Assembly (NCBI GenBank): GCA_018056725.1
Contig: JAGPFF010000011.1
Span: 1-58,417 of the forward strand
Reading direction: 5' to 3'
Origin: Anaerolineaceae bacterium
GTDB taxonomy: Bacteria > Chloroflexota > Anaerolineae > Anaerolineales > Anaerolineaceae
Length of the DNA stretch: 58,417 nucleotides
The notes beneath the pieces were generated by a model. That model saw nothing but the letters and a program-made list of their open reading frames with translations, was not told the DNA's origin and ran no database searches. Positions 32,577 to 41,500 of this stretch are shown here, piece by piece (position 1 is the first letter of the stretch; each line of letters starts with the position of its first letter). Position numbers and translations under genes: made by a program.

Positions 32577-32918
32577 TTAATCACGCAAACCGAGTTCCCA
32601 TAATCGACCAGCCAGCTGGTAGGTATTCAACCGAGTACTTAACAAGATGACATTCTCTTCGTTTGCCTTGTCGATGGTTGCGGATTCTGGTTGAGCCCCT
32701 TCAGTGATTATGATGGCGCTTAGATCAAGGAGAGTGGCGACAGCAACAATATTCCCATGAGCCTGTAGAGTGATCCACACAGACCGTTTTGTTGCCCCTG
32801 CCATAACGCAACTGAGCAAATCGGAGGCATAAGCAGTAGTGGGAATGATTTGGGAATAATCGGTTGGTTTAGTGAGAGGCTTGAGTTCTAGTGCTTGGAT
32901 CAATTCTTGAAGGGTCAT
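32577..32918 (-). CDS. DRTGG-domain protein
   Basis: A 113-residue protein whose whole length fits the DRTGG domain, also found in phosphotransacetylase and CBS-containing pyrophosphatases. Landmarks are the N-terminal TLQELIQALELK and the strand-rich VAVATLLDLSAIIITEGAQP, followed by NVILLSTRLNTYQLAGRLWELG. The domain has no known catalytic residues and may bind a ligand or nucleotide. It has a strong AAAGGAG site. A second DRTGG protein (33930-34313) lies on the other side of the CBS-HATPase gene. A regulatory role is inferred from context. Confidence 0.8.
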   Translation of the reverse strand: MTLQELIQALELKPLTKPTDYSQIIPTTAYASDLLSCVMAGATKRSVWITLQAHGNIVAVATLLDLSAIIITEGAQPESATIDKANEENVILLSTRLNTYQLAGRLWELGLRD

Positions 32919-32939
32919 CTTTTCTCCTTTTAGCAGGGG

Positions 32940-33920
32940 TTAATTGCCTTCACCGACGGAATCCTCATCCGAAAGGAAGATCTTAAGCCTTAAGATCGTA
33001 CCTTGCCCAAAGACAGATTCAAGGCGCATGGAATCTACACAACGTTGAATATTTACCAGACCCATTCCAGCACCAAAACCAAGTTCTCGTACATTTTCTG
33101 ATGCTGTGGAATAGCCGGGTTTCATCGCTAATGCAATATCTCGAATCCCAGGTCCATCATCGGTAATATTAATTGAAATTTGTTTCGGTTCAATCTCTAC
33201 ACGGATCAATCCACCATTGGTTGTATGGATGATCAAATTCATTTCAGCTTCATACACAGCGATGCCAGCTCGCCGGGCAATTTGAGGACTGGCGCCCAGT
33301 CTGAGCAGGGCTCGCTTTATTGCTGAGGAAGCGGCTCCACCGTGATTGAAATCTCCCTGTTTGATTGTGTAACGAAGGATGAGGCTTGAGCGATCACTCT
33401 CAATGTCCTCAAATAGGTGGCTGGCACGGTATCGCCGAACTTCCTCCTCTTGATAGACACGCTGCATGGCTTTGAGGATCCCGCTGGTAATATCCCCTTT
33501 GGTGAGGATTCCCACCAGGTTCCCTGCATCATCAACCACGGGCAAACGACCGTAATGTGAATTTACAAAAAGTTTAAGGGCTTCGATGACGGGTTCATTA
33601 TTCTTGATCGTCAGAAGCCTGGTGCTCATGTAATTGCGGGTTTGAGCTTCGAGATCTGATTTTTGCAGGCAACGCAGCAGATCCTCGATGCTGACAAGTC
33701 CTACAAGCTTGCCATCCTCAAGGACCGGTGCTCCTGAAATTCTCGTCTGGCGAAATAGAACCAGCACCTCACTCATAGGGGTTTCTGGAGAGACCGTTGA
33801 GGGATTTGCCGTCATGACCTCTTCAACTTTTATCTCATAGGCAAGCTCTTCAACCCGGGTAATATCTTCCGCTTTCTGGTCAGAGACTAACTTGCCGTGA
33901 AATAAAGACTCAGGAGGCAT
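32940..33920 (-). CDS. CBS-pair and GHKL ATPase (anti-sigma-like) regulator
   Basis: A 326-residue fusion. Residues 30-155 are a tandem CBS pair (VEEVMTANPSTVSPETPM and YMSTRLLTIKNNEPVIEAL), which typically senses adenine nucleotides. Residues 185-320 are a serine-kinase/anti-sigma-type GHKL ATPase, with YEAEMNLIIHTTNGG (N box), ITDDGPGI and FGAGMGLVNIQRCVDSM. There is no membrane segment. It could sense energy or redox state and pass this on by phosphorylation or binding. It sits between two DRTGG genes with gaps of about 10 and 21 bases. The partner is unknown; the HATPase protein at 30554-31129 is a possible relative in function. Confidence 0.87.
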   Translation of the reverse strand: MPPESLFHGKLVSDQKAEDITRVEELAYEIKVEEVMTANPSTVSPETPMSEVLVLFRQTRISGAPVLEDGKLVGLVSIEDLLRCLQKSDLEAQTRNYMSTRLLTIKNNEPVIEALKLFVNSHYGRLPVVDDAGNLVGILTKGDITSGILKAMQRVYQEEEVRRYRASHLFEDIESDRSSLILRYTIKQGDFNHGGAASSAIKRALLRLGASPQIARRAGIAVYEAEMNLIIHTTNGGLIRVEIEPKQISINITDDGPGIRDIALAMKPGYSTASENVRELGFGAGMGLVNIQRCVDSMRLESVFGQGTILRLKIFLSDEDSVGEGN

Positions 33921-33929
33921 GGTTATTCC

Positions 33930-34313
33930 TTATTGGGCACCGCAATCACAATCACTTCCATCCACAGGTCTCTCGAGACTCACCATGCCTTGGGCGTATA
34001 AGCGTCCACATAGAGCAAACATGCCATAAGGTGAAGAGATTAGAGGGATTTTCTCTTTTTCCGCCAGTTCGAGCGTTTCCACCATTGGTTTTTTCCCGCG
34101 AACAATTACAATCGCGGCTACATCAGCCATCACTGATGTTCGCACAACCTGCGGATTACAAAGTCCGGTTAATAGCACTGCTTCGGGCTGGATAGAGGCA
34201 AGAACATCACTCATCAGGTCAGCGCCACAACCGCCTTTAATATCACGTGTTAAATCAACGGTCTCGTTGTACAGGTGCCCATCTATAACTTCAATCAACT
34301 CTTTAACATTCAT
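33930..34313 (-). CDS. DRTGG-domain protein, first gene of the hydrogenase-associated regulatory set
   Basis: A 127-residue DRTGG-domain protein (MNVKELIEVIDGHL, then KGGCGADLMSDVLASIQ, then AIVIVRGKKPMVETLELAE and ISSPYGMFALCGRLYAQG). The GCGADLMSDVL segment is the part closest to the domain's eponymous motif. It ends in DGSDCDCGAQ, a short CxC tail. The ATG at 34313 is preferred over 34355, which would add a basic stretch not seen in the family. It is the promoter-proximal gene of the 20-kb minus-strand locus. Confidence 0.8.
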   Translation of the reverse strand: MNVKELIEVIDGHLYNETVDLTRDIKGGCGADLMSDVLASIQPEAVLLTGLCNPQVVRTSVMADVAAIVIVRGKKPMVETLELAEKEKIPLISSPYGMFALCGRLYAQGMVSLERPVDGSDCDCGAQ

Positions 34314-34350
34314 ATTTTGCCTGTGAAAATATAGTCTTAACAACCTAGAT

Positions 34351-34380
34351 ATCATACCTTATCTAAAAACAATACAGCAA
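34351..34380 (-). promoter_or_regulatory. Candidate promoter for the DRTGG-CBS-PHP-hydrogenase locus
   Basis: On the minus strand, TTGCTG (34375-34380), an 18-base spacer and TATGAT (34351-34356), about 40 bases before the first DRTGG start. It is back to back with the hisS promoter. Confidence 0.4.
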
Positions 34381-34421
34381 GTGGAATTCGTCACTAATAC
34401 CTGAATGGTAAATCTTCCATA

Positions 34422-34430
34422 TGTTAAAAT
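34422..34430 (+). promoter_or_regulatory. Extended -10 promoter element for hisS
   Basis: TGTTAAAAT reads as an extended -10 (TGn then TAAAAT at 34425-34430), 34 bases before the hisS ATG. No -35 box was found at the right distance, as is common for extended -10 promoters. Confidence 0.45.
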
Positions 34431-34464
34431 AGATTTTATTAATAGGATTCAAGGAAGGTCAAAA

Positions 34465-35739
34465 ATGAAATCACAGATTCAGTCAGTAAAGGGAACACGA
34501 GAATTTTACCCGGAAGCGATGGCAGTAAGACGCTGGCTGTACCATTTGATTGAGGAAGTCTCCAATTCTTTTGGTTACCTGGAATATGATGGGCCATTTA
34601 TCGAAAAAATAGACCTTTACGCTGCTAAATCAGGGGAGGAGTTGGTAAAAGAGCAGGCATTTGTCTTTGCTGATCGGGGTGGAGATCTGATTACGCTTCG
34701 CCCGGAATTAACTCCCTCTCTCGCACGCATGATCGCAGCCAAGCAAAATGAACTAATTTTCCCTTTACGATGGTGGTCATTTGGTCCGTTCTGGCGTTAT
34801 GAAAAACCACAAAAGGGGCGGAGCAGAGAATTCTTTCAATGGAATATCGATCTAATTGGCGCCAATTCACCTGAAGCTGATGCAGAAATCATCGGAATAT
34901 GTGCTACATTGTTGAAAAAAGCCGGTATCAACCCACAGCAGATCCAGATTAAGATTAACCATCGTAAGTTGATCGAGAAAAAGCTCGAAGAGGCGGGCAT
35001 TCCGCTGACGAAAAAAGTTGATGTCTTTCATCTTATCGACCGGATGGATAAACTCGGGCATGAGGATTGGTTAAAATCTGCCAGTGAAATTGGTTTAGAT
35101 GACCAACAAATCGCGAAAATCATCATTCTCATCAAAAACCAGGACTTGTGGAAAGAATCGCCTGAACTGGTCAGGATATTTGAAGTGCTCGAATACCTGG
35201 GCGTCGGCGAGTATGTCAGTTACGATCCCCGCATCATTCGGGGGCTGGATTATTACACAGGAACAGTTTTTGAAGCCTGGGATGTGGGCGGAGATGGTAG
35301 AGCCGTCCTAGGCGGTGGGCATTATGATAACCTTGTGGCAGATGTCGGTGGAAATCCTTTGGCAGGGGTTGGTTTCGCTATGGGGGATGTCATGATTACT
35401 CTCCTGATGAAGAAGTATGGATGTCTGCCGGAACTTCACTTACTGGATGACACTGTGCTCGTATCCGTTTTTGATCAACAAACGTTTCCTGCGGCGGCAA
35501 GATTTTCATCGTTTTTGCGAAATGAAGGGATTAGGGTCATCTTGTATCCCGAAATCGAGAAACTTCAAAAACAAATTCGTTTCGCTGACCGATCTGGAAT
35601 TAGACTGGTGATTGTTTTGGGACCGGATGAGGTAGAGAAGGCACAAGTTTCGATCAAGAACTTGAGAGATCACACCCAGGTGAAGCTTCCGCAGGAGATT
35701 GCACCGCGCGTGATTAGGGAAATGCTTGCCAGTCAGTAG
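34465..35739 (+). CDS. hisS: Histidyl-tRNA synthetase
   Basis: A 424-residue class II synthetase. Motif 1 lies in VKGTREFYPEAMAVRRWLY; motif 2 is FGPFWRYEKPQKGRSREFFQ; the histidine-specific RGLDYYTGTVFE follows, then motif 3 in LAGVGFAMGDVMI. A C-terminal anticodon-binding domain is present (FLRNEGIRVILYPE). The RGLDYYTG motif and the C-terminal domain argue for a true HisS rather than the HisZ paralogue of histidine biosynthesis. The ATG at 34465, behind AAGGAAGG, is chosen over 34405. The cognate tRNA-His follows 27 bases after the stop. Confidence 0.95.
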   Translation: MKSQIQSVKGTREFYPEAMAVRRWLYHLIEEVSNSFGYLEYDGPFIEKIDLYAAKSGEELVKEQAFVFADRGGDLITLRPELTPSLARMIAAKQNELIFPLRWWSFGPFWRYEKPQKGRSREFFQWNIDLIGANSPEADAEIIGICATLLKKAGINPQQIQIKINHRKLIEKKLEEAGIPLTKKVDVFHLIDRMDKLGHEDWLKSASEIGLDDQQIAKIIILIKNQDLWKESPELVRIFEVLEYLGVGEYVSYDPRIIRGLDYYTGTVFEAWDVGGDGRAVLGGGHYDNLVADVGGNPLAGVGFAMGDVMITLLMKKYGCLPELHLLDDTVLVSVFDQQTFPAAARFSSFLRNEGIRVILYPEIEKLQKQIRFADRSGIRLVIVLGPDEVEKAQVSIKNLRDHTQVKLPQEIAPRVIREMLASQ

Positions 35740-35766
35740 AGGCTATGATAGAATTTCAGCGTTCCT

Positions 35767-35839
35767 GGTGGCTGTAGCTCAATGGCAGAGCATCGCACTG
35801 TGGATGCGAGGGTTGTGGGTTCGACCCCCATCAGCCACC
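35767..35839 (+). tRNA. tRNA-His (anticodon GTG)
   Basis: A complete cloverleaf: acceptor GTGGCTG pairing with CAGCCAC, D arm GTAGCTCAATGGCAGAGC, anticodon arm with GTG, and T arm with GGTTCGACC. The extra G(-1) at 35767, opposite the discriminator C at 35839, is the identity mark of tRNA-His. CCA is not encoded. The gene lies just after hisS and is followed by a terminator, so synthetase and tRNA may share a transcript. Confidence 0.97.
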
Positions 35840-35845
35840 CAAAGT

Positions 35846-35870
35846 AAAGACCCTTTTCGGGGTCTTTTTT
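35846..35870 (+). terminator. Rho-independent terminator after tRNA-His
   Basis: An 8-bp stem (35846-35853 with 35860-35867) with a six-base loop runs into a seven-T tract. It lies seven bases after the tRNA and ends the hisS/tRNA unit. Confidence 0.9.
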
Positions 35871-35873
35871 TAG

Positions 35874-36824
35874 TTAATTTTGAAAGGGCGTATCGGTTGG
35901 ATTGATGGCAGGGGGATTCAACCAGTATAAAAAGCCTTTCCCTTTTCTTTTTATAGTCGGCGGTTTATCAATAATCACCAGGATCAGGCTCAAACAGATA
36001 AAGAGCGCCCCGATCCACTGGATTAACGTCAAATGCTCACCCAGATAAAATTGAGCGACGACGACGGTGACAATTAATTCTCCTAAACCCAATAGTGCCG
36101 TTTGCATGCCGCCCAGGTGTTTGACCCCCATGAACAACGTTATGCGGGATAAAAAGGTAATAATGGCCAGGATGATGAGCGGATACCAGGATAAGTTCGA
36201 GGTTGGCAGATGAGGATCCATAAACAAAAAAGCAATACATACAGTAACACTCATGGCAACGAGTGTATAAAATGTCACGGTGGGCGAGGGTACCTCGTAC
36301 AAGACCCTTTGATTTACCAGGATATGCAGTGAATAAAAAACTGCTGCCAGCAGCATAAATCCTGCGCCAAGAAGATCTACTTTTTCATCTGTGGTATGTA
36401 ATAAAAGAAAAATGCCTGGCAAAACCAGAACGAGCCGCACAATAGTTATTTTGCTGACTGATTGACGATCAAGAAAGAGCCAGAAGACTAGAAAAAGAGG
36501 ATAAAAGGAATAAAGCAGTTGACCGATCCCTGCATCTAACCGGGCTAGTGAGGAATAATAGAAAACCGAACCAATGCCATTGATCAAACCGGCGACGAAA
36601 CAGCCAACCAAACCGAGGGGATGGATATACAGGAACTGCCGTTTAAAAATCAAAATAAAACATAATAGCAACAGGCAGGCGATGGTTGTACGGAATGCAA
36701 CGACAAAAAAGGGAGAAAAGCCAAAGAGGATTGCCTGTTTGCCGAAAATCGGCGACAGACCAAGGAAAAATGCAGATGCTGACGCCGCGAGAATCCCTTT
36801 ATCTCGAACCGAAGGCAGTTTCAT
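35874..36824 (-). CDS. EamA/DMT-family transporter
   Basis: A 316-residue inner-membrane protein with ten predicted helices in two EamA repeats (FLGLSPIFGKQAILFG near the start; LGLGELIVTVVVAQFYLGEHL near the end). DMT-family members export amino acids and other metabolites; RhtA, a threonine/homoserine exporter, is one example. It overlaps by four bases (ATGA) the gene for a threonine-synthase-like enzyme fused to a receiver domain, so the two are translated together. Export of that enzyme's product or substrate is an attractive idea but is inference. The C-terminal tail is basic and cytosolic. Confidence 0.87.
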   Translation of the reverse strand: MKLPSVRDKGILAASASAFFLGLSPIFGKQAILFGFSPFFVVAFRTTIACLLLLCFILIFKRQFLYIHPLGLVGCFVAGLINGIGSVFYYSSLARLDAGIGQLLYSFYPLFLVFWLFLDRQSVSKITIVRLVLVLPGIFLLLHTTDEKVDLLGAGFMLLAAVFYSLHILVNQRVLYEVPSPTVTFYTLVAMSVTVCIAFLFMDPHLPTSNLSWYPLIILAIITFLSRITLFMGVKHLGGMQTALLGLGELIVTVVVAQFYLGEHLTLIQWIGALFICLSLILVIIDKPPTIKRKGKGFLYWLNPPAINPTDTPFQN

Positions 36825-38506
36825 TTGATCACCGATTTTACTTCGTCCAGCAGTTCCTCACTGACAAAGTCCCCTTTTTGTAATAGAGCTTGGATGCGTC
36901 CTTGCAAGCGCATTTTTTCATTCCGCGTCAATTCTTTGGCAGTTATTACGATGATTGGGATATCCCGGGTGGTTTTTTCCTTCTGCAAAATGTCCATCAC
37001 AGAAAACCCATCCATTTCGGGCATCATTAAATCGAGAATGATCAAATCGGGCAGTTCACGTTGGATCAGTTCAACAGCATGCCTGCCATCTTCTGCCTCA
37101 AAAAGTGTGTAATTCCCTTGCGATTGGAGGATTCGTTTCACCAGGCGGCGGACGTTGGGTTCATCATCAACAATAGCAATTCTAGGATAGCGGTCGAGGC
37201 TGATGGTATTGAGCGCCGACAGCAAACCCTCCTCAGGATTGCGATCCATGTGATTAACTTGAGCTTCTGCCTGTTTGTCCGTTAAGTCTCCGAGGATGTG
37301 ACTTTCAACCGGCATTGTATGACCGCTGCAATTCACTACAACGACTTCATGCGAGCGGATCTTTCCGGCGCGGATCTGTTTAATCAAGCCGGCAAATGCC
37401 ACAGCTGCAGCAGGCTCGACCGATATTCCTTCCATCTTCGCCAGCAAATGCATCGCACGGAATGCTTCTTCATCCGTCACTTTACAAAAGGTGCCGCCGG
37501 TATAGTCGAGCATACGTGTGCGTAATTCAGTATAGGTTCTGCCAGGATCACCAGTTGCCAGGGTAGCGATTAGAGTCTGAGGGGATTCGACAGGATCAGC
37601 GATGCGTAAACCCTTTTCCCAAGCGTCAACCATTGGTGAACAACCTGAGACCTGCACAATTGCCATGTGCGGAATTTGCGAGATCAAGGACATTTGCTTT
37701 AATTCTGAAAATCCTTTAATGACCCCAAGCGGACCCATCCCTCCACTCACTGATTGAAAATACCAATCAGGCGCAATCCATGCGCCTGACAAATTCTCAC
37801 TTCTTTTTGAAGCGTAAAGTGCAGGTGAACCAAGCTGTTCACAAATTTCAAACGCCAGTGTTTTCATGCCTTCTACGCATGGAATACTGCGTGAACCGAG
37901 ATCCAGCGCCAGGTTTCTCGTTTTTGCAAATTGTTCAGCCAGTTGTTTCGCCTGATCGTAGGTTCCAGTGACTTTGACCACTTTAGTTCCATAAATTGCT
38001 ACTTCGCGCATTTTTTCCGAGGGAACCAGACTGGTTAGAAAAGCCCATAACCGCATACCAGACCTGGCAGCAAAAGCTGAATAGGCGATGGCAACATTTC
38101 CTGTTGAGGCGACGACCAATTCGTTTATGCCGGCATTTCGATAAGATGCAATGGCTACTGCTGCCTGACGGTCCTTAAAGGAGGAGGTGGGATTTTGTCT
38201 TTCATCTTTTATATAAATGTTTGAATTTCCCAACATTGAACCAAGATTTACCGCGTGCAGCAGTGGCGTTCCGCCTTCACCCAATTGTAAAGAAGCGGGA
38301 GGCGGTTCGACTGGTAGAAGTTCTTGATAGCGCCATAAGTTGAACGGTCGAGAAACGAGACCGGATTGGAAGGTCTTCACATCACTAGTGAAATCGTAGA
38401 GCGCCTCCCGCCAAAGAGACCCGCAGCGCGAACATGCCGGGGTCAGTTGGTTAAATATTTCATTGTGCCCGCAATCCAGGCACTTTGCTACCACAGGAAC
38501 AGACAT
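36821..38506 (-). CDS. Threonine-synthase-like PLP enzyme fused to a C-terminal receiver domain
   Basis: A 561-residue two-part protein. Residues 1-30 form a zinc ribbon (C9, C12, C25, C28). Residues 60-425 are a fold-type II PLP enzyme of the threonine synthase family, with LGEGGTPLL, PLP lysine K111 in NPTSSFKDRQ, ASTGNVAIAYSAFAARSG and VSGGMGPLGVIKGF. Residues 439-561 are a CheY-like receiver with acidic D447/D448, phosphoacceptor D492 (ILDLMMPEMDG), T522 and K544, all intact. There is no stop, frameshift or gap between the halves. It overlaps the kinase gene by one base and the transporter gene by four. The enzyme may be regulated by phosphorylation, or may itself act as the output of the pathway. 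Confidence 0.9.
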   Translation of the reverse strand: MSVPVVAKCLDCGHNEIFNQLTPACSRCGSLWREALYDFTSDVKTFQSGLVSRPFNLWRYQELLPVEPPPASLQLGEGGTPLLHAVNLGSMLGNSNIYIKDERQNPTSSFKDRQAAVAIASYRNAGINELVVASTGNVAIAYSAFAARSGMRLWAFLTSLVPSEKMREVAIYGTKVVKVTGTYDQAKQLAEQFAKTRNLALDLGSRSIPCVEGMKTLAFEICEQLGSPALYASKRSENLSGAWIAPDWYFQSVSGGMGPLGVIKGFSELKQMSLISQIPHMAIVQVSGCSPMVDAWEKGLRIADPVESPQTLIATLATGDPGRTYTELRTRMLDYTGGTFCKVTDEEAFRAMHLLAKMEGISVEPAAAVAFAGLIKQIRAGKIRSHEVVVVNCSGHTMPVESHILGDLTDKQAEAQVNHMDRNPEEGLLSALNTISLDRYPRIAIVDDEPNVRRLVKRILQSQGNYTLFEAEDGRHAVELIQRELPDLIILDLMMPEMDGFSVMDILQKEKTTRDIPIIVITAKELTRNEKMRLQGRIQALLQKGDFVSEELLDEVKSVIK

Positions 38507-41500
38507 TACGGCACCAGATGGGTTGGTCGAATACGATTCAGCGCTTCTTGTAAATTGAGCAACAGATCGTTCTTGTCAATCGTCCATTTGGAGAAAATCT
38601 GGTCGACATACTCTCCGAGTTTCTGCATTTGGTCTGGCTCCAATTCAGAACCAGTGATGATGATGACGGGGATCTGTTTGAGGCGCGGTTCAGATTTAAA
38701 CTTTTCGAGCAGTTCAAATCCATTAATGTCACCGAGCATTAGATCCATAATGATGACATCCGGTGTAAATTCATTGAGCAATTTAAGAGCAGAAATACCA
38801 CCATCCGCCAGAACGGGAAGATAATTACCCTCTTCCTCGATCATTTTTTGGAGAAGCCTTAAATATTGTGGGTCATCATCGATCACCAGCACATCGTGAA
38901 CGCCACCTTCACGGTTCAACCTTTTGATAGCATTGGCAAGATCATCATGCAGGAAAGGCTTAACCAAATAATCGGATGCCCCCAGACTGAATCCTTTTTC
39001 CTCCTCTTCCAGGATGGAACAGATCATCACAGGGATATCTTTGGTTTCTTCGTTTCTCTTAAGTTCATTCAATACTTGCCAGCCATCCTTGTTCGGCATC
39101 ATGATGTCCAGCGTGATGGCGAACGGTTTGATTTCAATCGCTTTTTCAACGGATTGCATGGGGTCTGTTAATGGAATAACCTCAAAGCCATAAGGTTTTA
39201 GAAAACGCTCATAGAGGGTGATTACCTGAGGATCATCGTCGATCGAGAGAATGACATGGTCTCCATGAATAATATTCTCAAAGGGCGTTGTTTCTGGTTC
39301 TTCTGGTACAGGCAGGGTGAAATAGAAAGTACTTCCTTTTCCGACTTCGCTGCTCAGCAAACCAATCCTTCCGCCATGGAGTTCAATAAGGGAGCGACAG
39401 ATGGATAGTCCAAGACCTGTTCCTCCGGTACGGCGGGTTGGTGAATCATCCACCTGTGAGAAGCGTTGGAAGAGTTTGTTTTGATCTTCGGGGGCGATCC
39501 CAATGCCCGTATCGGTTACTGTGACTAAAACCTCGTTCTTGCTCTGGTCATTTGAATGTAATGAGGCTTCAATGGTAATTCTGCCTTTTTCTGTAAATTT
39601 GATGGCATTGGCGATCAGGTTGGTCAAAACCTGGTTGATCCGTAGTTCATCGCCTTTGACCATTGGAAGATCCGGTTGAACGTTTGTAACCAGTTCAATG
39701 GGCTTATCTTTTATCAAACCCTCTGCAGTGGAAAGGGAACTTTTAACAACTTCGTTTAAATTAACATCATCAATTTGCAATTCCATCTTGCCGGCTTCAA
39801 TTTTGGAAAGATCGAGAATTTCATTGATCATTCCCAATAGATGCATGCCTGAATTATAGATAGCGGTGATGTCCTGTTCCTGGGTATCGTTAATGGGACC
39901 ATCAATGCCTTTAAGGATGACCCGGGAAAAACCGATTACCGAATTGAGAGGAGTCCGCAGTTCATGCGACATATTTGCCAGGAATTGACTCTTAACCCGG
40001 TCCAGTTCCTTCATTTCCTCAACAGTTTGCTGAGAGATTTCATAGGCATTCGCGTTTTCAATGGCGACAGAAATCTGGTCCGCCAATGTGGTAAAGAGGG
40101 CAATATCGTCTTCGGTGAAAGCATCTGACTGCTTGGACTGGACGTCCAGTGCGCCGATAATGGCATCTCCTAATTTGAGCGGAAGAGCCATTTCTGACCG
40201 GGTTTCCGGCAAATCGGGGTTATTAAAGAATACAGCGTCCTCACCAACGTCGGTGGCAATGCGGGGTTCACCTGTACCAGTCACGTAGCCCACAATACCC
40301 ACCTGACCTACCCGAAGCTTATGCTGGCGTTCCAACATCCTTTTACCACCAGGAGAATTCGCCGCCCGCAGGACTGCATATTCTCCAGTTTCATCCAGGA
40401 GGAAAATACCGGCATGATAGAATCCGAACCGATCGCTAACCAGGCGGGTAACAAGATCAAGAAGGTTATCTACTTCACGGGTGGAGACAATGCTGCGCGC
40501 GACATCAGCCACTGTTTGCAGCTGACGTGAACGGAATTGAAGGGCTTCGTTTTGTGCTGCCAGCTGCCTGGTTCTCTCACGTACACGATTTTCAAGAGTA
40601 TCCACCAGGTCTTTTAACTGCCGTGTCATCGAGTTGAAAGCGGTACCAAGGGTGCCGATTTCGTCATTAGAGGTAACTTTGGCTTGCACGGACAAATCGC
40701 CGCCTGCAATTTTTTCTGCTGCCTCGGTAATATCAATAATTGGTTTGGAAAATTGATTAGCGGCAAATACAATAAATAGGCTAACCACACCAGCCATTAA
40801 CAAAGAAATGATGGTAGATAATCGGTTTTGTGTGGATAAAGATGCGAGTAAATCCGATTGATCTTGCAGATAGACGACTTTCCAGGGGCGGCTGGTAAGC
40901 GGCATCATGGCTGCGGAATGGGGAACCAGATTATTTTGGATTTGAAGATTTGCTGTCAAATATTGGACATCCCCAGATTCCCTTAAAGCGGTTGCGAGTT
41001 GCTCCTGTTCAATTGAGATTTGGTCGAATGGCAGATTACTCGGGATTCTTTTAGTAGCAACCAGAGTATTGTATTCTGCTTGGGTTACCCTACCCACAAG
41101 GTGATTGATTGAATTTGGCGAAAAGCCATCTGCCAATCTCATCCCATTTTCATCCAGCAGGATGGGATAAGACCGAGCTCCAATCAGACCAAAATCGCTT
41201 TGAATGAAGGATTGCAGAATTCTTGCGTCGTATCTTGAACGCAGGTATCCAACAACCTGTGCAGATTCATTTTTAATGGGAGAAATAAAGTAGATATAAC
41301 CAATATTCGAGTCTGGTTCAAATTCAACCGGACTTACTGAACTGGTATTTGTCACCGAGGCGGATAAGAAATAACTTGTATTATTTTCAAGCGTGCCAAT
41401 GTTTAAGCGATCTGTATCGTACAGGTTCAAACCATTAAGATTGAGGATGGCATAGGAAGGAGTGTAAACCTTTTCCTTCGTCTGTAAGGATAAGAGTGTT

